In this document: positions 44,437 through 53,862 of the stretch, piece by piece
Layout of the letters: every line of letters starts with the position of its first letter
How positions within the stretch are numbered: the stretch's first letter is position 1
Source of the DNA: Rhodoferax sp.
GTDB lineage: Bacteria > Pseudomonadota > Gammaproteobacteria > Burkholderiales > Burkholderiaceae_C
Assembly: GCF_030653815.1 (NCBI RefSeq)
Contig: NZ_JAURYQ010000031.1
Location: 1-64,000, forward strand
DNA: 64,000 bases
Reading direction: 5' to 3'
The notes under the pieces: generated by a model
Databases searched by the model: none
What the model was told of the DNA's origin: nothing
What the model saw: the letters and a program-made list of their open reading frames with translations, nothing else
Position numbers and translations under genes: made by a program

Positions 44437-44451
44437 GCCCGCCTCGGGCCG
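44437..44451 (+). terminator. Short GC hairpin after the mutarotase gene
   Basis: GGCCCG and CGGGCC pair around a CCT loop three bases after the stop codon, between two convergent genes. No T-run follows, so termination is uncertain. Confidence 0.35.
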
Positions 44452-44469
44452 ATGGATGTCTGTTGCAAC

Positions 44470-45591
44470 TCAGGCGCTTTTGAGCGCCGGGTAGTCGGTG
44501 TAACCCTTGGCACCACCGCCGTACCAGGTGCTGCGGTCGCTTTCCACCAGGACCTTGCCCTTGCGCAGGCGCTCGACGAGGTCGGGGTTGCCAATGAAGG
44601 GGCGGCCAAAGGCCACCAGATCGGCGCCATCCCCCAGGGCTTGTTGTGCCAGGTTTTTGTCCAGGCCATTGTTGACCATCCAGGCGCCCTTGCCCGCAGC
44701 CGCACGGTAGGCACGGCGCAGGCCGGTGTAGTCAAACGGGCGCTCAGGCAGTTCACGCGGGCCGCCGGTCGCGCCTTCGATGACGTGGATATAAGCCAGA
44801 CCAAAAGCGGCCAGTTCGCGCACCACGTAGTCAAACAGCGGTTGCGGGTCGGGGTCGAAGGCGTCGTTGGCGGGAGTCACGGGCGACAGGCGGATACCCA
44901 CCTTGCCAGGCCCCACAGCACTGGTCACGGCCTGCACCACTTCGAGCAAAAACCGGGCGCGGTTTTCGATGCTGCCGCCAAAGTCATCGCGGCGCTGGTT
45001 GGAGCCGCTTTTGAGAAACTGGTCGATCAAATAACCATTGGCGGCATGGATTTCAACGCCGTCAAAGCCGGCAGTCTGCACCGCATTGCGCGCAGCCGCC
45101 ACGTAGGTGTGCACGATGTCGGGCAGTTCGTAAGCTTGCAGCGCACGCGGCGCCGAGGTGTCGACAAAGGCCGGTACACCGTCCTTGAGCAGCACGGTTT
45201 TGGTGTTGGCGGTGATGGCCGAGGGTGCCACTGGCGCACCACCGTGAGGCTGCAGGCTGGTGTGCGAGACACGGCCCACATGCCAGAGCTGACAGACGAT
45301 TTTGCCGCCGGCGGCGTGCACGCTGCGCGTCACGTCTTTCCAGGCCTCGACCTGTTCCTCGGCATACAAACCGGGCACGTCGGCGTAGCCCTGGCCTTGC
45401 TGGCTGATGGCGGTGGCCTCGGTGATGATGAGCCCGGCGCTGGCGCGCTGGGTGTAATACTGGACCATGAGGGCGTTGGGGGTGGCGTCAGGGGCGCGGT
45501 TACGCGTCAGCGGGGCCATGACGATGCGGTTGGCCAGCACCAAGTCCCCGGCATGCACGGGATCAAACAGGGTGGCGGTACGGTGAGGCAT
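44470..45591 (-). CDS. nemA: Alkene reductase, old yellow enzyme family (NemA-like)
   Basis: The 373-residue FMN enzyme has LFDPVHAGDLVLANRIVMAPLTRNRA at the start, the substrate-binding GFDGVEIHAANGYLIDQFL and FGRPFIGNPDLVERL at the FMN phosphate site. The LWHVGRVSH stretch holds part of the active site. It reduces activated alkenes such as maleimides and enones, and also nitroesters, with NAD(P)H. No regulator nemR is adjacent. It is followed upstream by the PAS-EAL gene in the same direction. Confidence 0.9.
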   Translation of the reverse strand: MPHRTATLFDPVHAGDLVLANRIVMAPLTRNRAPDATPNALMVQYYTQRASAGLIITEATAISQQGQGYADVPGLYAEEQVEAWKDVTRSVHAAGGKIVCQLWHVGRVSHTSLQPHGGAPVAPSAITANTKTVLLKDGVPAFVDTSAPRALQAYELPDIVHTYVAAARNAVQTAGFDGVEIHAANGYLIDQFLKSGSNQRRDDFGGSIENRARFLLEVVQAVTSAVGPGKVGIRLSPVTPANDAFDPDPQPLFDYVVRELAAFGLAYIHVIEGATGGPRELPERPFDYTGLRRAYRAAAGKGAWMVNNGLDKNLAQQALGDGADLVAFGRPFIGNPDLVERLRKGKVLVESDRSTWYGGGAKGYTDYPALKSA

Positions 45592-45627
45592 AGGAACTCC
45601 AGATTGATTTTGGCTACAAGCTGCAGT

Positions 45628-47730
45628 TTAAAGGCTGCTCACAAAAGCCTCGAATGACTGGACCGGCAGGGCCTGGCTAAACAGATAGCCCTGGAAGCGG
45701 CGACACCCCAAACCGGCCAGGTACTCCAGTTGCGCCGCGGTCTCGACCCCCTCGGCAATCACTTCCAGGCCCAGGCTGTCGGCCAGCGCGATGATCATTT
45801 TGGCAATGGCGGCATCGTCGGCGTCCACCAGAAGGTTGCGCACAAAGCCCTGGTCAATCTTGAGCTGGTCCAGCGGCAGGCGCTTGAGGCAGGACAGCGA
45901 CGAATAACCCGTGCCGAAGTCGTCCAGTGAAAAGCCCACACCACTCGCCTTGAGCACTTTCATCTTGGCGACCACATCCTCGACGTTGCTGACCAGCAGG
46001 CTCTCGGTGAGTTCGAGCTTGAGCCGGTCCGCCCTGGCACCAGTGCGCGCCAACACCGCCAGCACCTGCTCGGCAAAGTCGCTCTGTTGGAACTGCAGTG
46101 CACTGACGTTCACGGCCACGGTCAGGTGCGCCAGCTCGGCCCGCTCGGCCCACAGCACCAGTTGCTGGCAGGCGGTCTCCAGCACCCACAGGCCCAGGGG
46201 CAGGATCAGGCCGGTTTCTTCCGCCAACGGAATGAATTCTGCGGGTGGCACCAGGCCCCGCCGCGGGTCCTGCCAGCGCAGCAACGCTTCCACACCGATG
46301 ACGTGGCCGTCCTGGTCAACCTGAGCCTGGTAGTACAACAGGAACTGGTTCTGGCCAAGAGCGCCGCGCAGGCTGAGCTCCAGCGCGGCCCGGGCACTGA
46401 CCTCGGCCTGCATTTGCGGATCGAAAAAGCGCAAGGTGTTGCGCCCTGCGGCCTTGGCCTGGTACATGGCCAACTCAACGCGCTGGATCAAGGTATCGGC
46501 ACCGTCCTCGGGCGCACCAAACAGCGTGATGCCCATGCTGACGCTGCCCTGATAGGTCTGGTCCGGCAGGGGGTGGGGCTGGCGCAGCAAGTCCAGCAGT
46601 TTTTGGGCGATCAACTCGGCCTTGGCCGCCGCCAGCACCGGATCAGCGCCCAGATCTTCCAGCATGACCAAAAAGGTATCGCCGCCGAAGCGCGCGGCGG
46701 TGTCGCAGTCGCGGATATTTTCTGTCAAACGCTGTGCAATCTTCTGTAACAACAGGTCACCGACATCGTGGCCGACACTGTCATTGAGCAGTTTGAAATT
46801 GTCGAGGTCCAGGCAAAGGAGCGCGCCGCAACTCTCGTTACGTTGGCTGGCCGAAATGGCCTGGTGCAGGCGGTCCTGCATCAGGCGACGGTTGGGCAGA
46901 TTGGTCAGCGGGTCAAAGAACGCGAGCCGGACGATCTTGCCCTCGGCCTCCTTGCGCTGGCTGATGTCGGTCAGCGTGCCGACGAAATGCGTGACTTCCC
47001 CCTGCGCATCGCGCACGGCATTGATGATGACCCAGTCAGCATAGATTTCACCGTTTTTTCGCTTGTTCCAGACTTCCGCCTGCCACGACCCCACGGTGTG
47101 CAGCGACTGCCACATCGCAGCCCAGAACTCTGCTGGATGCCGATCCGAACTCAGCAGCCTGGGCGACTGGCCCACCGCTTCGGCCTCGGTGTAGCCCGTG
47201 GTCAGGGTGAATGAGGAATTGACACGAAGTATCACCCCCAGGCGGTCGGTGATCAGCATGCCTTGTTGTGAATCAAAGGCGGTGGCGGCAATGCGCAACT
47301 CATGCTCGGCCTTGGCCAAAGCGCTCATGTCGGTGTCCATGCAAAACATCACCGGCGCCCGGCCGTCAATCGAAACGACCGTATGGCTGGAATAAACCGG
47401 CACCAGGTGGCCCTGTTTGTGGCGCAAATTCATGCGGCTGGGCGGGATGCCCTGGCCGTTTTCGAACATCCAGCGCACCGCGCCCTCCACCTGGGTGCGC
47501 ACGTCATGTGGAATGATCAGGTCGAGCAGGTTGCCGCCCATGGCCTCGGCGGCGCTGTAGCCATAAATGTGCTCTGAGGCGCGGTTCCAATAGACCACGG
47601 TGCCATCGGCCAGGTAGCCCTGGATGGACATGGCGTCGGCGTCTTCGAACAGCTTTTGAAAACGCAATTCGGCAACTTCTCGGGCATCTGAGACGCCTTT
47701 CGGCAAGGACGGTAATGGCGTGCTTGACAT
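45628..47730 (-). CDS. PAS-PAS-degenerate GGDEF-EAL cyclic di-GMP phosphodiesterase
   Basis: The 700-residue cytosolic protein has two PAS domains (about 20-135 and 140-265), a GGDEF domain whose signature reads FGGDTF (near 350, Glu replaced by Thr) and an EAL domain (about 445-695). The EAL motifs are intact: VEALLRW, ELTESLL, DDFGTGYSSL, KIDQGF and EGVET. So cyclase activity is probably lost, and the protein should degrade cyclic di-GMP, with the GGDTF domain possibly acting as a GTP sensor. I chose ATG at 47730; a start at 47871 would overlap the divergent PBP gene by 75 bases. Confidence 0.9.
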   Translation of the reverse strand: MSSTPLPSLPKGVSDAREVAELRFQKLFEDADAMSIQGYLADGTVVYWNRASEHIYGYSAAEAMGGNLLDLIIPHDVRTQVEGAVRWMFENGQGIPPSRMNLRHKQGHLVPVYSSHTVVSIDGRAPVMFCMDTDMSALAKAEHELRIAATAFDSQQGMLITDRLGVILRVNSSFTLTTGYTEAEAVGQSPRLLSSDRHPAEFWAAMWQSLHTVGSWQAEVWNKRKNGEIYADWVIINAVRDAQGEVTHFVGTLTDISQRKEAEGKIVRLAFFDPLTNLPNRRLMQDRLHQAISASQRNESCGALLCLDLDNFKLLNDSVGHDVGDLLLQKIAQRLTENIRDCDTAARFGGDTFLVMLEDLGADPVLAAAKAELIAQKLLDLLRQPHPLPDQTYQGSVSMGITLFGAPEDGADTLIQRVELAMYQAKAAGRNTLRFFDPQMQAEVSARAALELSLRGALGQNQFLLYYQAQVDQDGHVIGVEALLRWQDPRRGLVPPAEFIPLAEETGLILPLGLWVLETACQQLVLWAERAELAHLTVAVNVSALQFQQSDFAEQVLAVLARTGARADRLKLELTESLLVSNVEDVVAKMKVLKASGVGFSLDDFGTGYSSLSCLKRLPLDQLKIDQGFVRNLLVDADDAAIAKMIIALADSLGLEVIAEGVETAAQLEYLAGLGCRRFQGYLFSQALPVQSFEAFVSSL

Positions 47731-47796
47731 GGATGGGTCCTGTTCCAAAAGCGTAGTATCGTTTAAATGGTCAAGTCCGGGCCTTAAACTCCGCGC

Positions 47797-49836
47797 ATGA
47801 TTCCAGGCCTCCAATCCGTCATCGCTTTCACCCTCGCGCAATTCCAGCGCCTCAAGGCCGTTGTCAGGCAATACCCCGTGCGGGCCGCTTTGGCCTTGCC
47901 GGCGCTGATGCTGCTTTACGTGCTGTTGCTGATTCCGTTCACACCCGGTATCAGCGACCTGCGCAAGGCCAAGGCAGAGGCGCCGTCGGTGCTACTGGCG
48001 CTGGACGGCAGCGTGCTGGCCGAATACAAACGCATCAACCGGCAGTGGGTCACGCTGGAGCACATTTCACCGAACGTGGTGAACGCCCTGATCGCCACCG
48101 AAGACCGCCGCTTTTACGAGCACCACGGCATTGACTTCAGGCGTCTGATGGGCGCCGCGCTCAGCACCCTGTCGGGTGACTTGCAGGGCGGCTCGACCCT
48201 GACCCAGCAGCTGGCACGCAACCTGTTCCCCGAAGAAATCGGCCGCGCCGCCACCGTGACACGCAAGCTCAAGGAAGCCATCACGGCGCTCAAGATCGAG
48301 GCGGTGTATTCCAAACGCGAGATCCTGGAAACCTACCTCAACACCGTGCCTTTTCTCTACAACGCCTTTGGCATTGAAATGGCAGCGCGCACCTACTTTG
48401 ACACCTCGGCCGACCAGCTTGATGTGCTGCAAAGCGCCACCCTGATCGGCATGCTCAAGGGCACCAGTTATTACAACCCGGTACAAAACCCCGAGCGCGC
48501 CAAGCAGCGCCGCAACCTGGTGCTGGAGCAGATGGTCACAAACGGCAGCCTGGACCCGGCGCGCGTCAAAGCCCTGTCCAAACGGCCGCTCCGGCTGGAC
48601 TTCGAACGCCAGGTTGAAGCCCCGGGTCCGGCGCCCCATGTGGCCCAGCACCTGCGCAAGTGGCTGATTGACTGGGCTGACCGCCGTGATTACGACCTGC
48701 AAACCGACGGCCTGAAAATCTACACCACCCTCGACGCCGGACTGCAAAAAGTGGCGACCCAAGCGGTCAATCGGCAACTCAACTACCTGCAGAATTTGGC
48801 CGACGGCCGGCGCAAGGCCGGGCAGGAACCCGCCGTGCTGCAGGCCGGCTTTCTGGCCATGGACCCGCGCGACGGCGCCGTGCGGGCCTGGGTGGGCAGC
48901 CGGGACTTCGCCCAGGAGCAGTTTGACCATGTGAGCCAGGCGCGGCGCCAGCCGGGCTCCACCTTCAAGCCTTTCGTTTATGGTGCGGCCTTCATGCAGG
49001 GCATGAGCCCGTCGGACACCTTCATGGACGAGCCGGTGGCGATCTCATCGCCGGGCAGTGACGTGTGGACTCCCAGCGATGCCACGCCACCGAGCTACCA
49101 ACCCACCAGCCTGCGCAACGGCCTGGTGTATTCCAAGAACACCATCACCGCCCAGCTGATGCAACAAGTGGGGGCCAAGAGCGTGGGCGCTCTGGCCCAA
49201 GCCATGGGCGTGCGCCAGAGCAAGCTGGACCTGGTGCCCTCGCTGGCACTGGGCACCAGCCCGGTCACGCTGATCGAGATGGTCACCGCCTATGGCACGC
49301 TGGCCAACGGCGGCAGCTACTTTGCGCCCAAGTTGGTACTGCGTGTGGAAGACCGCAATGGCCAATTGCTGGAACAGTTTGTGTCGGTGGCCGAACGCGA
49401 ACCGGCCATGCCCCGCACCCATGCACTGACCCTGGTGAACGTGATGCGCGGTGTGATTGACGAAGGCACGGGTTCAGCCATTCGTTACCGCTACGGCATC
49501 CAGGCCGACGTGGCCGGCAAAACCGGCACCACCCAGGACAACACTGACGGCTGGTTCATCATGATGAACCCGCAGCTGGTGGCGGGCGCCCGCGTTGGCT
49601 TCAACGACAACAGCGTCACCATGGGCTCCTGGGGTCAGGGTGCGCGCAGCGCCCTACCCATGGTGGGTGAGGTGTTTCAGCAGGCGTTTCGCAACCGTTG
49701 GCTGGACCGGCAAGCCGAATTCGACATTCCGCGACCCAAGCCGCCACCGCCGCCCGAGCCAACCGTGCAGGACGACCCGGTGACCGACCTTGTGAAGAAC
49801 GCCTTGGACCGGCTCATTCAGTTGTTACAGGACTGA
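47797..49836 (+). CDS. Class A penicillin-binding protein (PBP1A-like)
   Basis: The 679-residue bifunctional peptidoglycan synthase has an N-terminal membrane anchor (about 28-50), a GT51 glycosyltransferase domain (ATEDRRFYEHHGID, GGSTLTQQLARNLF) and a transpeptidase domain with SxxK in QPGSTFKPF (Ser near 387), SKN as the SxN motif and KTGTTQDNTDGW. The C-terminus is proline-rich. It polymerises and cross-links glycan strands in the periplasm. It is shorter than E. coli PBP1A, lacking the OB insertion, like other short class A PBPs in proteobacteria. Its end overlaps the convergent glutaredoxin-like gene by 23 bases. Confidence 0.92.
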   Translation: MIPGLQSVIAFTLAQFQRLKAVVRQYPVRAALALPALMLLYVLLLIPFTPGISDLRKAKAEAPSVLLALDGSVLAEYKRINRQWVTLEHISPNVVNALIATEDRRFYEHHGIDFRRLMGAALSTLSGDLQGGSTLTQQLARNLFPEEIGRAATVTRKLKEAITALKIEAVYSKREILETYLNTVPFLYNAFGIEMAARTYFDTSADQLDVLQSATLIGMLKGTSYYNPVQNPERAKQRRNLVLEQMVTNGSLDPARVKALSKRPLRLDFERQVEAPGPAPHVAQHLRKWLIDWADRRDYDLQTDGLKIYTTLDAGLQKVATQAVNRQLNYLQNLADGRRKAGQEPAVLQAGFLAMDPRDGAVRAWVGSRDFAQEQFDHVSQARRQPGSTFKPFVYGAAFMQGMSPSDTFMDEPVAISSPGSDVWTPSDATPPSYQPTSLRNGLVYSKNTITAQLMQQVGAKSVGALAQAMGVRQSKLDLVPSLALGTSPVTLIEMVTAYGTLANGGSYFAPKLVLRVEDRNGQLLEQFVSVAEREPAMPRTHALTLVNVMRGVIDEGTGSAIRYRYGIQADVAGKTGTTQDNTDGWFIMMNPQLVAGARVGFNDNSVTMGSWGQGARSALPMVGEVFQQAFRNRWLDRQAEFDIPRPKPPPPPEPTVQDDPVTDLVKNALDRLIQLLQD

Positions 49837-50218
49837 GAAAACGCCCCTGCAGGTAGCCGATGATGGCGCCGGACTCGAACAGCCATTGGCTTTGACCGTT
49901 GGCGTCGGTGATCTTGAGGCAGGGCACCTTGACGGTGCCGGCGCCCGTGAGCAGGTCATCCCGGTTTTGCGCGTCATGCTGCGCGTCGCGGCGTTCGATG
50001 GGCAAGGACAGGCGCCGCATTTCCTGGCGCACCTTGATGCAGAACGGGCAGGTGGTGAACTGGTACAGCACCAGGCTCTGGCACTGCTGGTTAACCATCT
50101 GTTGCAGCTCGGGCGCGCGAACCACGCCCTTGGGCCGGGTCACAAATTCCCACACCTGCATGAAGGGGCCGAGCACGATGCGCAGGGTTCTGAAAAAGCT
50201 TCTGATGATAAATTTCAT
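49814..50218 (-). CDS. Glutaredoxin-like protein with an N-terminal helix
   Basis: The 134-residue protein has an amphipathic N-terminal segment (about 1-30, FIIRSFFRTLRIVLGPFMQVWEF), then a glutaredoxin fold with QFTTCPFC (C57, C60), the VPCLKI cis-proline strand and a WLFESGAIIGYL helix as in GST N-terminal domains. The N-terminal helix may bind the membrane. It should reduce disulfides with glutathione. Convergent overlap with the PBP gene. Confidence 0.85.
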   Translation of the reverse strand: MKFIIRSFFRTLRIVLGPFMQVWEFVTRPKGVVRAPELQQMVNQQCQSLVLYQFTTCPFCIKVRQEMRRLSLPIERRDAQHDAQNRDDLLTGAGTVKVPCLKITDANGQSQWLFESGAIIGYLQGRFLSPVTTE

Positions 50219-50250
50219 CGGGTGATCATAAACGTCCGGAAATGCAAAAA

Positions 50251-51000
50251 CTAGCCACGCCCCACGTAAGGCATTTGTGAGGCCATCACCGTGACCGACA
50301 GAATATTGGCTGACAGCGGCAGACTGGCCATGGTCATGAAGGTCTCCACCACCGCCGCGATGTCCATACAGGGCTCGGGCTTGATGCTGCCGTCGGCCTG
50401 GGGCACACCCTGTGTCATTTTGGCGGTCATGTCCGAGGTGACGTTGCCGATATCGATCTGCCCCACGGCAATGCCAAAAGCGCGCCCATCCAGCGCCGCG
50501 GCACGCGTCAGCCCGCTGATGGCGTGTTTGGTAGCGGCGTAGGCGATGGAACCGGGGCGCGGCACGTGGGCCGAGATGGAGCCGTTGTTGATGATGCGCC
50601 CGCCCTGAGGTTGCTGCTCCTGCATCAGCTTGAAGGCGTAAGACAGGGCATAAAAAGCGCCATTCAAATTGATGTCCACCGCGCGGCGCCAGTCGTCGCC
50701 CAACATGTCGCCGGGCAAGGTGAAGGGCAGCGAAATACCGGCGTTGTTGAACAGCAGGTCAAGCCGGCCAAAACGTTCTCGGATTTGCGCAAACAAGGCT
50801 TTGACATCGGACTCTTGACTCAAGTCGGCTGTGATGGCATGGCCGTTGCCGCTGTGCTCGCCCGCCAAGGCAATGGACGCCTGCAGCGCTTCAAGGCGGC
50901 GACCGACAAAAACCACTTGCCAACCGGCCTTGAGCAAAGCCAGTGCGCAAGCCCTGCCAATACCGGAACCAGCGCCGGTGACCAAAGCTATTTTTCTCAT
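50251..51000 (-). CDS. Short-chain dehydrogenase/reductase
   Basis: The 249-residue enzyme has the Rossmann motif TGAGSGIGRA, NNAG, and the catalytic S-x-Y-x3-K set (ISAHVPRPGSIAYAATKHA). Substrate is likely a sugar or sugar acid given its place as last gene of the gluconate/idonate operon. Its ATG overlaps the stop of the upstream idonate dehydrogenase gene by four bases. Confidence 0.87.
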   Translation of the reverse strand: MRKIALVTGAGSGIGRACALALLKAGWQVVFVGRRLEALQASIALAGEHSGNGHAITADLSQESDVKALFAQIRERFGRLDLLFNNAGISLPFTLPGDMLGDDWRRAVDINLNGAFYALSYAFKLMQEQQPQGGRIINNGSISAHVPRPGSIAYAATKHAISGLTRAAALDGRAFGIAVGQIDIGNVTSDMTAKMTQGVPQADGSIKPEPCMDIAAVVETFMTMASLPLSANILSVTVMASQMPYVGRG

Positions 51001-52049
51001 GAAGCCAGTACCTCGGGGTTGAATGAAATTTGCACTTTGAGTGACTGACGCTTGTCGAGCGCCAGCTCAAACGCTTCCACGGCCCGATCCAGCGGCAAGA
51101 CGCTGGTGATCACGGGCTTGCCATTGACCAGGCCTTCATTCAAAAACTGAACGGCGGTGGCAAATTCAGCATGGAACCTGAGGGTGCCGCGCAGATCAAT
51201 CTCCTTGGCAACAATCTGGTTCATGGGCAGGCTGATGTCGCCGCCCAGGCCCACCATGACCAGCACGCCGCGCGGCGCGATCACATCGAGCGCCGTGCGC
51301 AGCGCCGCCGGGCTGCCCGAGGCCTCGAAGACGGCATCAAACTGGCCTTTGTCCGCCTTGTATTTGTCCAGGCCGTCGGCCTGGGTCAGCAGGTTGATGG
51401 TCTCATTTGCGCCCATGCTGCGGGCGCATTGCAGCGGCAGGTCGGCAATGTCGACCGCCACAATACGCGCCGCACCGGCGCGGCGCAAGCCCCCGATCAG
51501 CAGTGAGCCGATGGAGCCGCAGCCGGTCACCAGCACTTGTTTGCCCAGCACACCACCGGCGCGCTGGATGGCGTGCAGACCCACCGACAAGGGCTCTGCC
51601 AACGCGGCCTCCGACAGGCTCAAATGGTCGGCAATCGGGTGCGCCTGGCTGACATCGATGACCAGCTTTTCGCTGAAGCCACCCTGTATGTGGGGAAAGG
51701 GCATGGCGCTGCCATAAAAGCGCATGTTCAGGCACTGGTTGTGTTGCCCCAATTGGCAAAAGCGGCAGTTGCCGCAGGGCCGCGAGGGCGAAATGGCAAT
51801 GCGCTGGCCCGGCTTGAACGCCGTCACCCGGGTGCCCACGGCATCGACCGTGCCCGAGAATTCGTGGCCGAGTGCCATCGGCTGCTTGATGCGCACGGTG
51901 CCAAAACCACCGTCCTGATAATAGTGCAGATCCGAGCCGCAAATGCCGCCAAAGGCGACACGCACCAGAAGTTGCTGGTCACCCAGCGCGGGCAGCTCAG
52001 TCGTTTCGATGCGCAGGTCTTTCGCGGCATGGCAGACAACGGTTTTCAT
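50997..52049 (-). CDS. idnD: L-idonate 5-dehydrogenase-like zinc dehydrogenase
   Basis: The 350-residue medium-chain zinc enzyme resembles IdnD: GICGSDLHYYQDGGFGTVRIKQP near the N-terminus (catalytic Cys), GHEFSGTV, the structural zinc cluster RPCGNCRFCQLGQHNQC and the NAD motif VTGCGSIGSLL. It would oxidise L-idonate to 5-keto-gluconate, which the next enzyme upstream in the operon (IdnO-like) reduces to gluconate. Gene order with IdnO and gluconokinase supports this. Sorbitol or another polyol remains possible. Confidence 0.85.
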   Translation of the reverse strand: MKTVVCHAAKDLRIETTELPALGDQQLLVRVAFGGICGSDLHYYQDGGFGTVRIKQPMALGHEFSGTVDAVGTRVTAFKPGQRIAISPSRPCGNCRFCQLGQHNQCLNMRFYGSAMPFPHIQGGFSEKLVIDVSQAHPIADHLSLSEAALAEPLSVGLHAIQRAGGVLGKQVLVTGCGSIGSLLIGGLRRAGAARIVAVDIADLPLQCARSMGANETINLLTQADGLDKYKADKGQFDAVFEASGSPAALRTALDVIAPRGVLVMVGLGGDISLPMNQIVAKEIDLRGTLRFHAEFATAVQFLNEGLVNGKPVITSVLPLDRAVEAFELALDKRQSLKVQISFNPEVLAS

Positions 52050-52078
52050 GGCGATGCTCTTTCAGTCAAAGTGAAGGT

Positions 52079-52849
52079 TTACAGGGTGGCGGTCACGCCG
52101 CCATCCACGTACAGGATGTGGCCGTTGACAAAACGCGAGGCGTCGCTGGCCAAAAACACCACGGCACCGCCCAGGTCTTCGACATCACCCCAGCGGCGGC
52201 TCGGTGTGCGCCCCACCAGCCAGGCGGTAAAGGCCGGGTCGGCCACCAGCTTCTCGGTCAGCTCGGTCTTGAAATAGCCCGGTCCCAGCCCATTGACGTT
52301 GATGCCGAATTGGCCCCAGTCGATGGCCATGCCTTTGGTCAGCATCTTGACCGCCCCTTTGCTGGCGGTGTAGGGCGCAATGCCGGGGCGACCCAGCTCG
52401 CTTTGCACCGAGCAGATATTGATGATCTTGCCCTGCCCGCGCGGGATCATTTTTTTGGCCACCGTCTTGCCCACGTAGTAAACGCTGTCAAGGTTGGTCT
52501 TCATCAAAGTGTGCCAGTCGTCGTCGGCAAATTCGTGCAGCGGGTTGCGGATTTGCATGCCGGCGTTGTTGACCAAAATGTCGATGGCACCGATGCTGCC
52601 CTCGATTGCATCGACCGCCTGGCTGACCACGCCAGCATCGGTGACATCAAACGCCTGGGCGCTCACGGTCAGGCCCTCGGCTTGCAGCGTCTGTGCCGCC
52701 AGCGCAAGCTTGTCCGGGTTGCGGCCGTTCAAAATGACATGGGCACCAGCCTGCCCCAGAGCCCTGGCCAGCGCCAGGCCGATGCCACCGGAAGAACCCG
52801 TGATGAGGGCGCGCCGGCCGGTGAGTTGAAAGGTATCGAGCAAGTTCAT
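52079..52849 (-). CDS. idnO: Gluconate 5-dehydrogenase-like SDR (IdnO)
   Basis: The 256-residue SDR has TGSSGGIGLALA, NNAGMQIRNPLHEF and PYTASKGAVKM (catalytic Tyr-x3-Lys). LIKE IdnO/Gno it begins FQLTGRRALITG and has GLGPGYFKTELT. It should interconvert gluconate and 5-keto-gluconate. I start at 52849 (MNLLDTFQLTGRR); an ATG two codons earlier is also in frame. Followed by idnD 29 bases downstream. Confidence 0.88.
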   Translation of the reverse strand: MNLLDTFQLTGRRALITGSSGGIGLALARALGQAGAHVILNGRNPDKLALAAQTLQAEGLTVSAQAFDVTDAGVVSQAVDAIEGSIGAIDILVNNAGMQIRNPLHEFADDDWHTLMKTNLDSVYYVGKTVAKKMIPRGQGKIINICSVQSELGRPGIAPYTASKGAVKMLTKGMAIDWGQFGINVNGLGPGYFKTELTEKLVADPAFTAWLVGRTPSRRWGDVEDLGGAVVFLASDASRFVNGHILYVDGGVTATL

Positions 52850-52932
52850 AAGCATCTCAGGTAGTTGATTAGTGCAGCGGACCCGGCACCATAAATCCGT
52901 GCCCACCGGCGGTGTCAGCAGCCCCCTTGAGT

Positions 52933-53271
52933 TCAGTCGCTGGGCAAGGCATAGTCATCGGCACTGAACACCGTATGAAACACCGTGCCATCAAACATAT
53001 CGATCAGCGCCTTGGAAACTTCGCGGCTTTTGAGGCGAACCTCCGAGGCCAGGGCAATGTCGATCGACTCGCGCGAGGGGTAGCGCACCGACAACACCAT
53101 GCCGAAGTGCGGGTCACTCACGTCACTCTCAACCTGGCGCAGCACACGCACTTCCTGCGCCCCGGGGAATCGCGTCCACAGCGGCACCAGCTCTTTGCGG
53201 ATGTACTGGTTAAAGGCTTCTTCGAGTCCGGGCTTGACCTTGCCCTGAAAAAATGCACAGCGTATAAACAT
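52933..53271 (-). CDS. Small dimeric alpha/beta-barrel protein, function unknown
   Basis: A 112-residue protein (FIRCAFFQGKVKPGLEEAF, VPLWTRFPGAQEVRVLR) with the pattern of ABM/EthD-like dimeric ferredoxin folds. These often are monooxygenases or isomerases of small acids; no catalytic residue is certain. It sits inside the gluconate/idonate operon, between gluconokinase and idnO, which hints at a sugar-acid-related role such as epimerisation or lactone handling. Confidence 0.6.
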   Translation of the reverse strand: MFIRCAFFQGKVKPGLEEAFNQYIRKELVPLWTRFPGAQEVRVLRQVESDVSDPHFGMVLSVRYPSRESIDIALASEVRLKSREVSKALIDMFDGTVFHTVFSADDYALPSD

Positions 53272-53297
53272 GAAATTCCTTGTGGTGCGGTGATAAA

Positions 53298-53858
53298 TCA
53301 GGTCGGGTTTTTCAAAGCCTGCTGCCTCAGACCGGTCACAGCCTGGGCCACCAGTGCGTCGATGCTGGTGGCAATGTGAAGCGTCAGGATGTCGGTTTCA
53401 TCAGGTGCTGGCAGCTCCAGGGTGCGGAGCTGGCTGTCCAGCAGTTCGGGGGGCATGTAGTGGCCGGTGCGCAGGGCCATGCGCTGGCGAATCAGTTCGG
53501 CGTCGCCGTCCAGAAAAATAAACACCACCTTGCCGGCCCGGGCGCGAATGCGGTCGCGGTAAACCCGCTTGAGCGCGGAGCACGCCACGATACGACCCTT
53601 TAGGTTTGGTGTGGCCTGCGCCAGATAGTCACCAATACGGTCCAGCCAGGGCCAGCGGTCGGCATCGGTCAGGGCCACGCCCGAGCGCATTTTGGCCACG
53701 CTCTCGGACAAATGCAGGTCGTCGCCGTCCGTCATGTCAAGCTGGAGCTGCCTTGCCACGGCGCTGGCCACGGTTGATTTGCCACAGCCCGAGACCCCCA
53801 TCACCACCACGTGCAACGGGTCGGTCACGTCCGACCCGGGCTGGTCCAGGGTGTTCAC
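53298..53858 (-). CDS. gntK: Gluconokinase
   Basis: The 186-residue kinase has the P-loop MGVSGCGKST, the substrate region TDGDDLH and ACSALKRVYRDRIR, and the LID arginines of RTGHYMPPELLDSQL. It phosphorylates D-gluconate to 6-phosphogluconate, which enters the Entner-Doudoroff or pentose-phosphate route. I chose the GTG at 53858 because GGAG lies eight bases upstream; it starts four bases after the stop of the hydroxyacid dehydrogenase gene. Confidence 0.92.
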   Translation of the reverse strand: MNTLDQPGSDVTDPLHVVVMGVSGCGKSTVASAVARQLQLDMTDGDDLHLSESVAKMRSGVALTDADRWPWLDRIGDYLAQATPNLKGRIVACSALKRVYRDRIRARAGKVVFIFLDGDAELIRQRMALRTGHYMPPELLDSQLRTLELPAPDETDILTLHIATSIDALVAQAVTGLRQQALKNPT

Positions 53859-53862
53859 GGAC

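Noticed and set aside
47731..47871. A longer start for the PAS-EAL protein
   Set aside because: It would overlap the PBP gene's start and promoter on the other strand, and the added residues show no domain.
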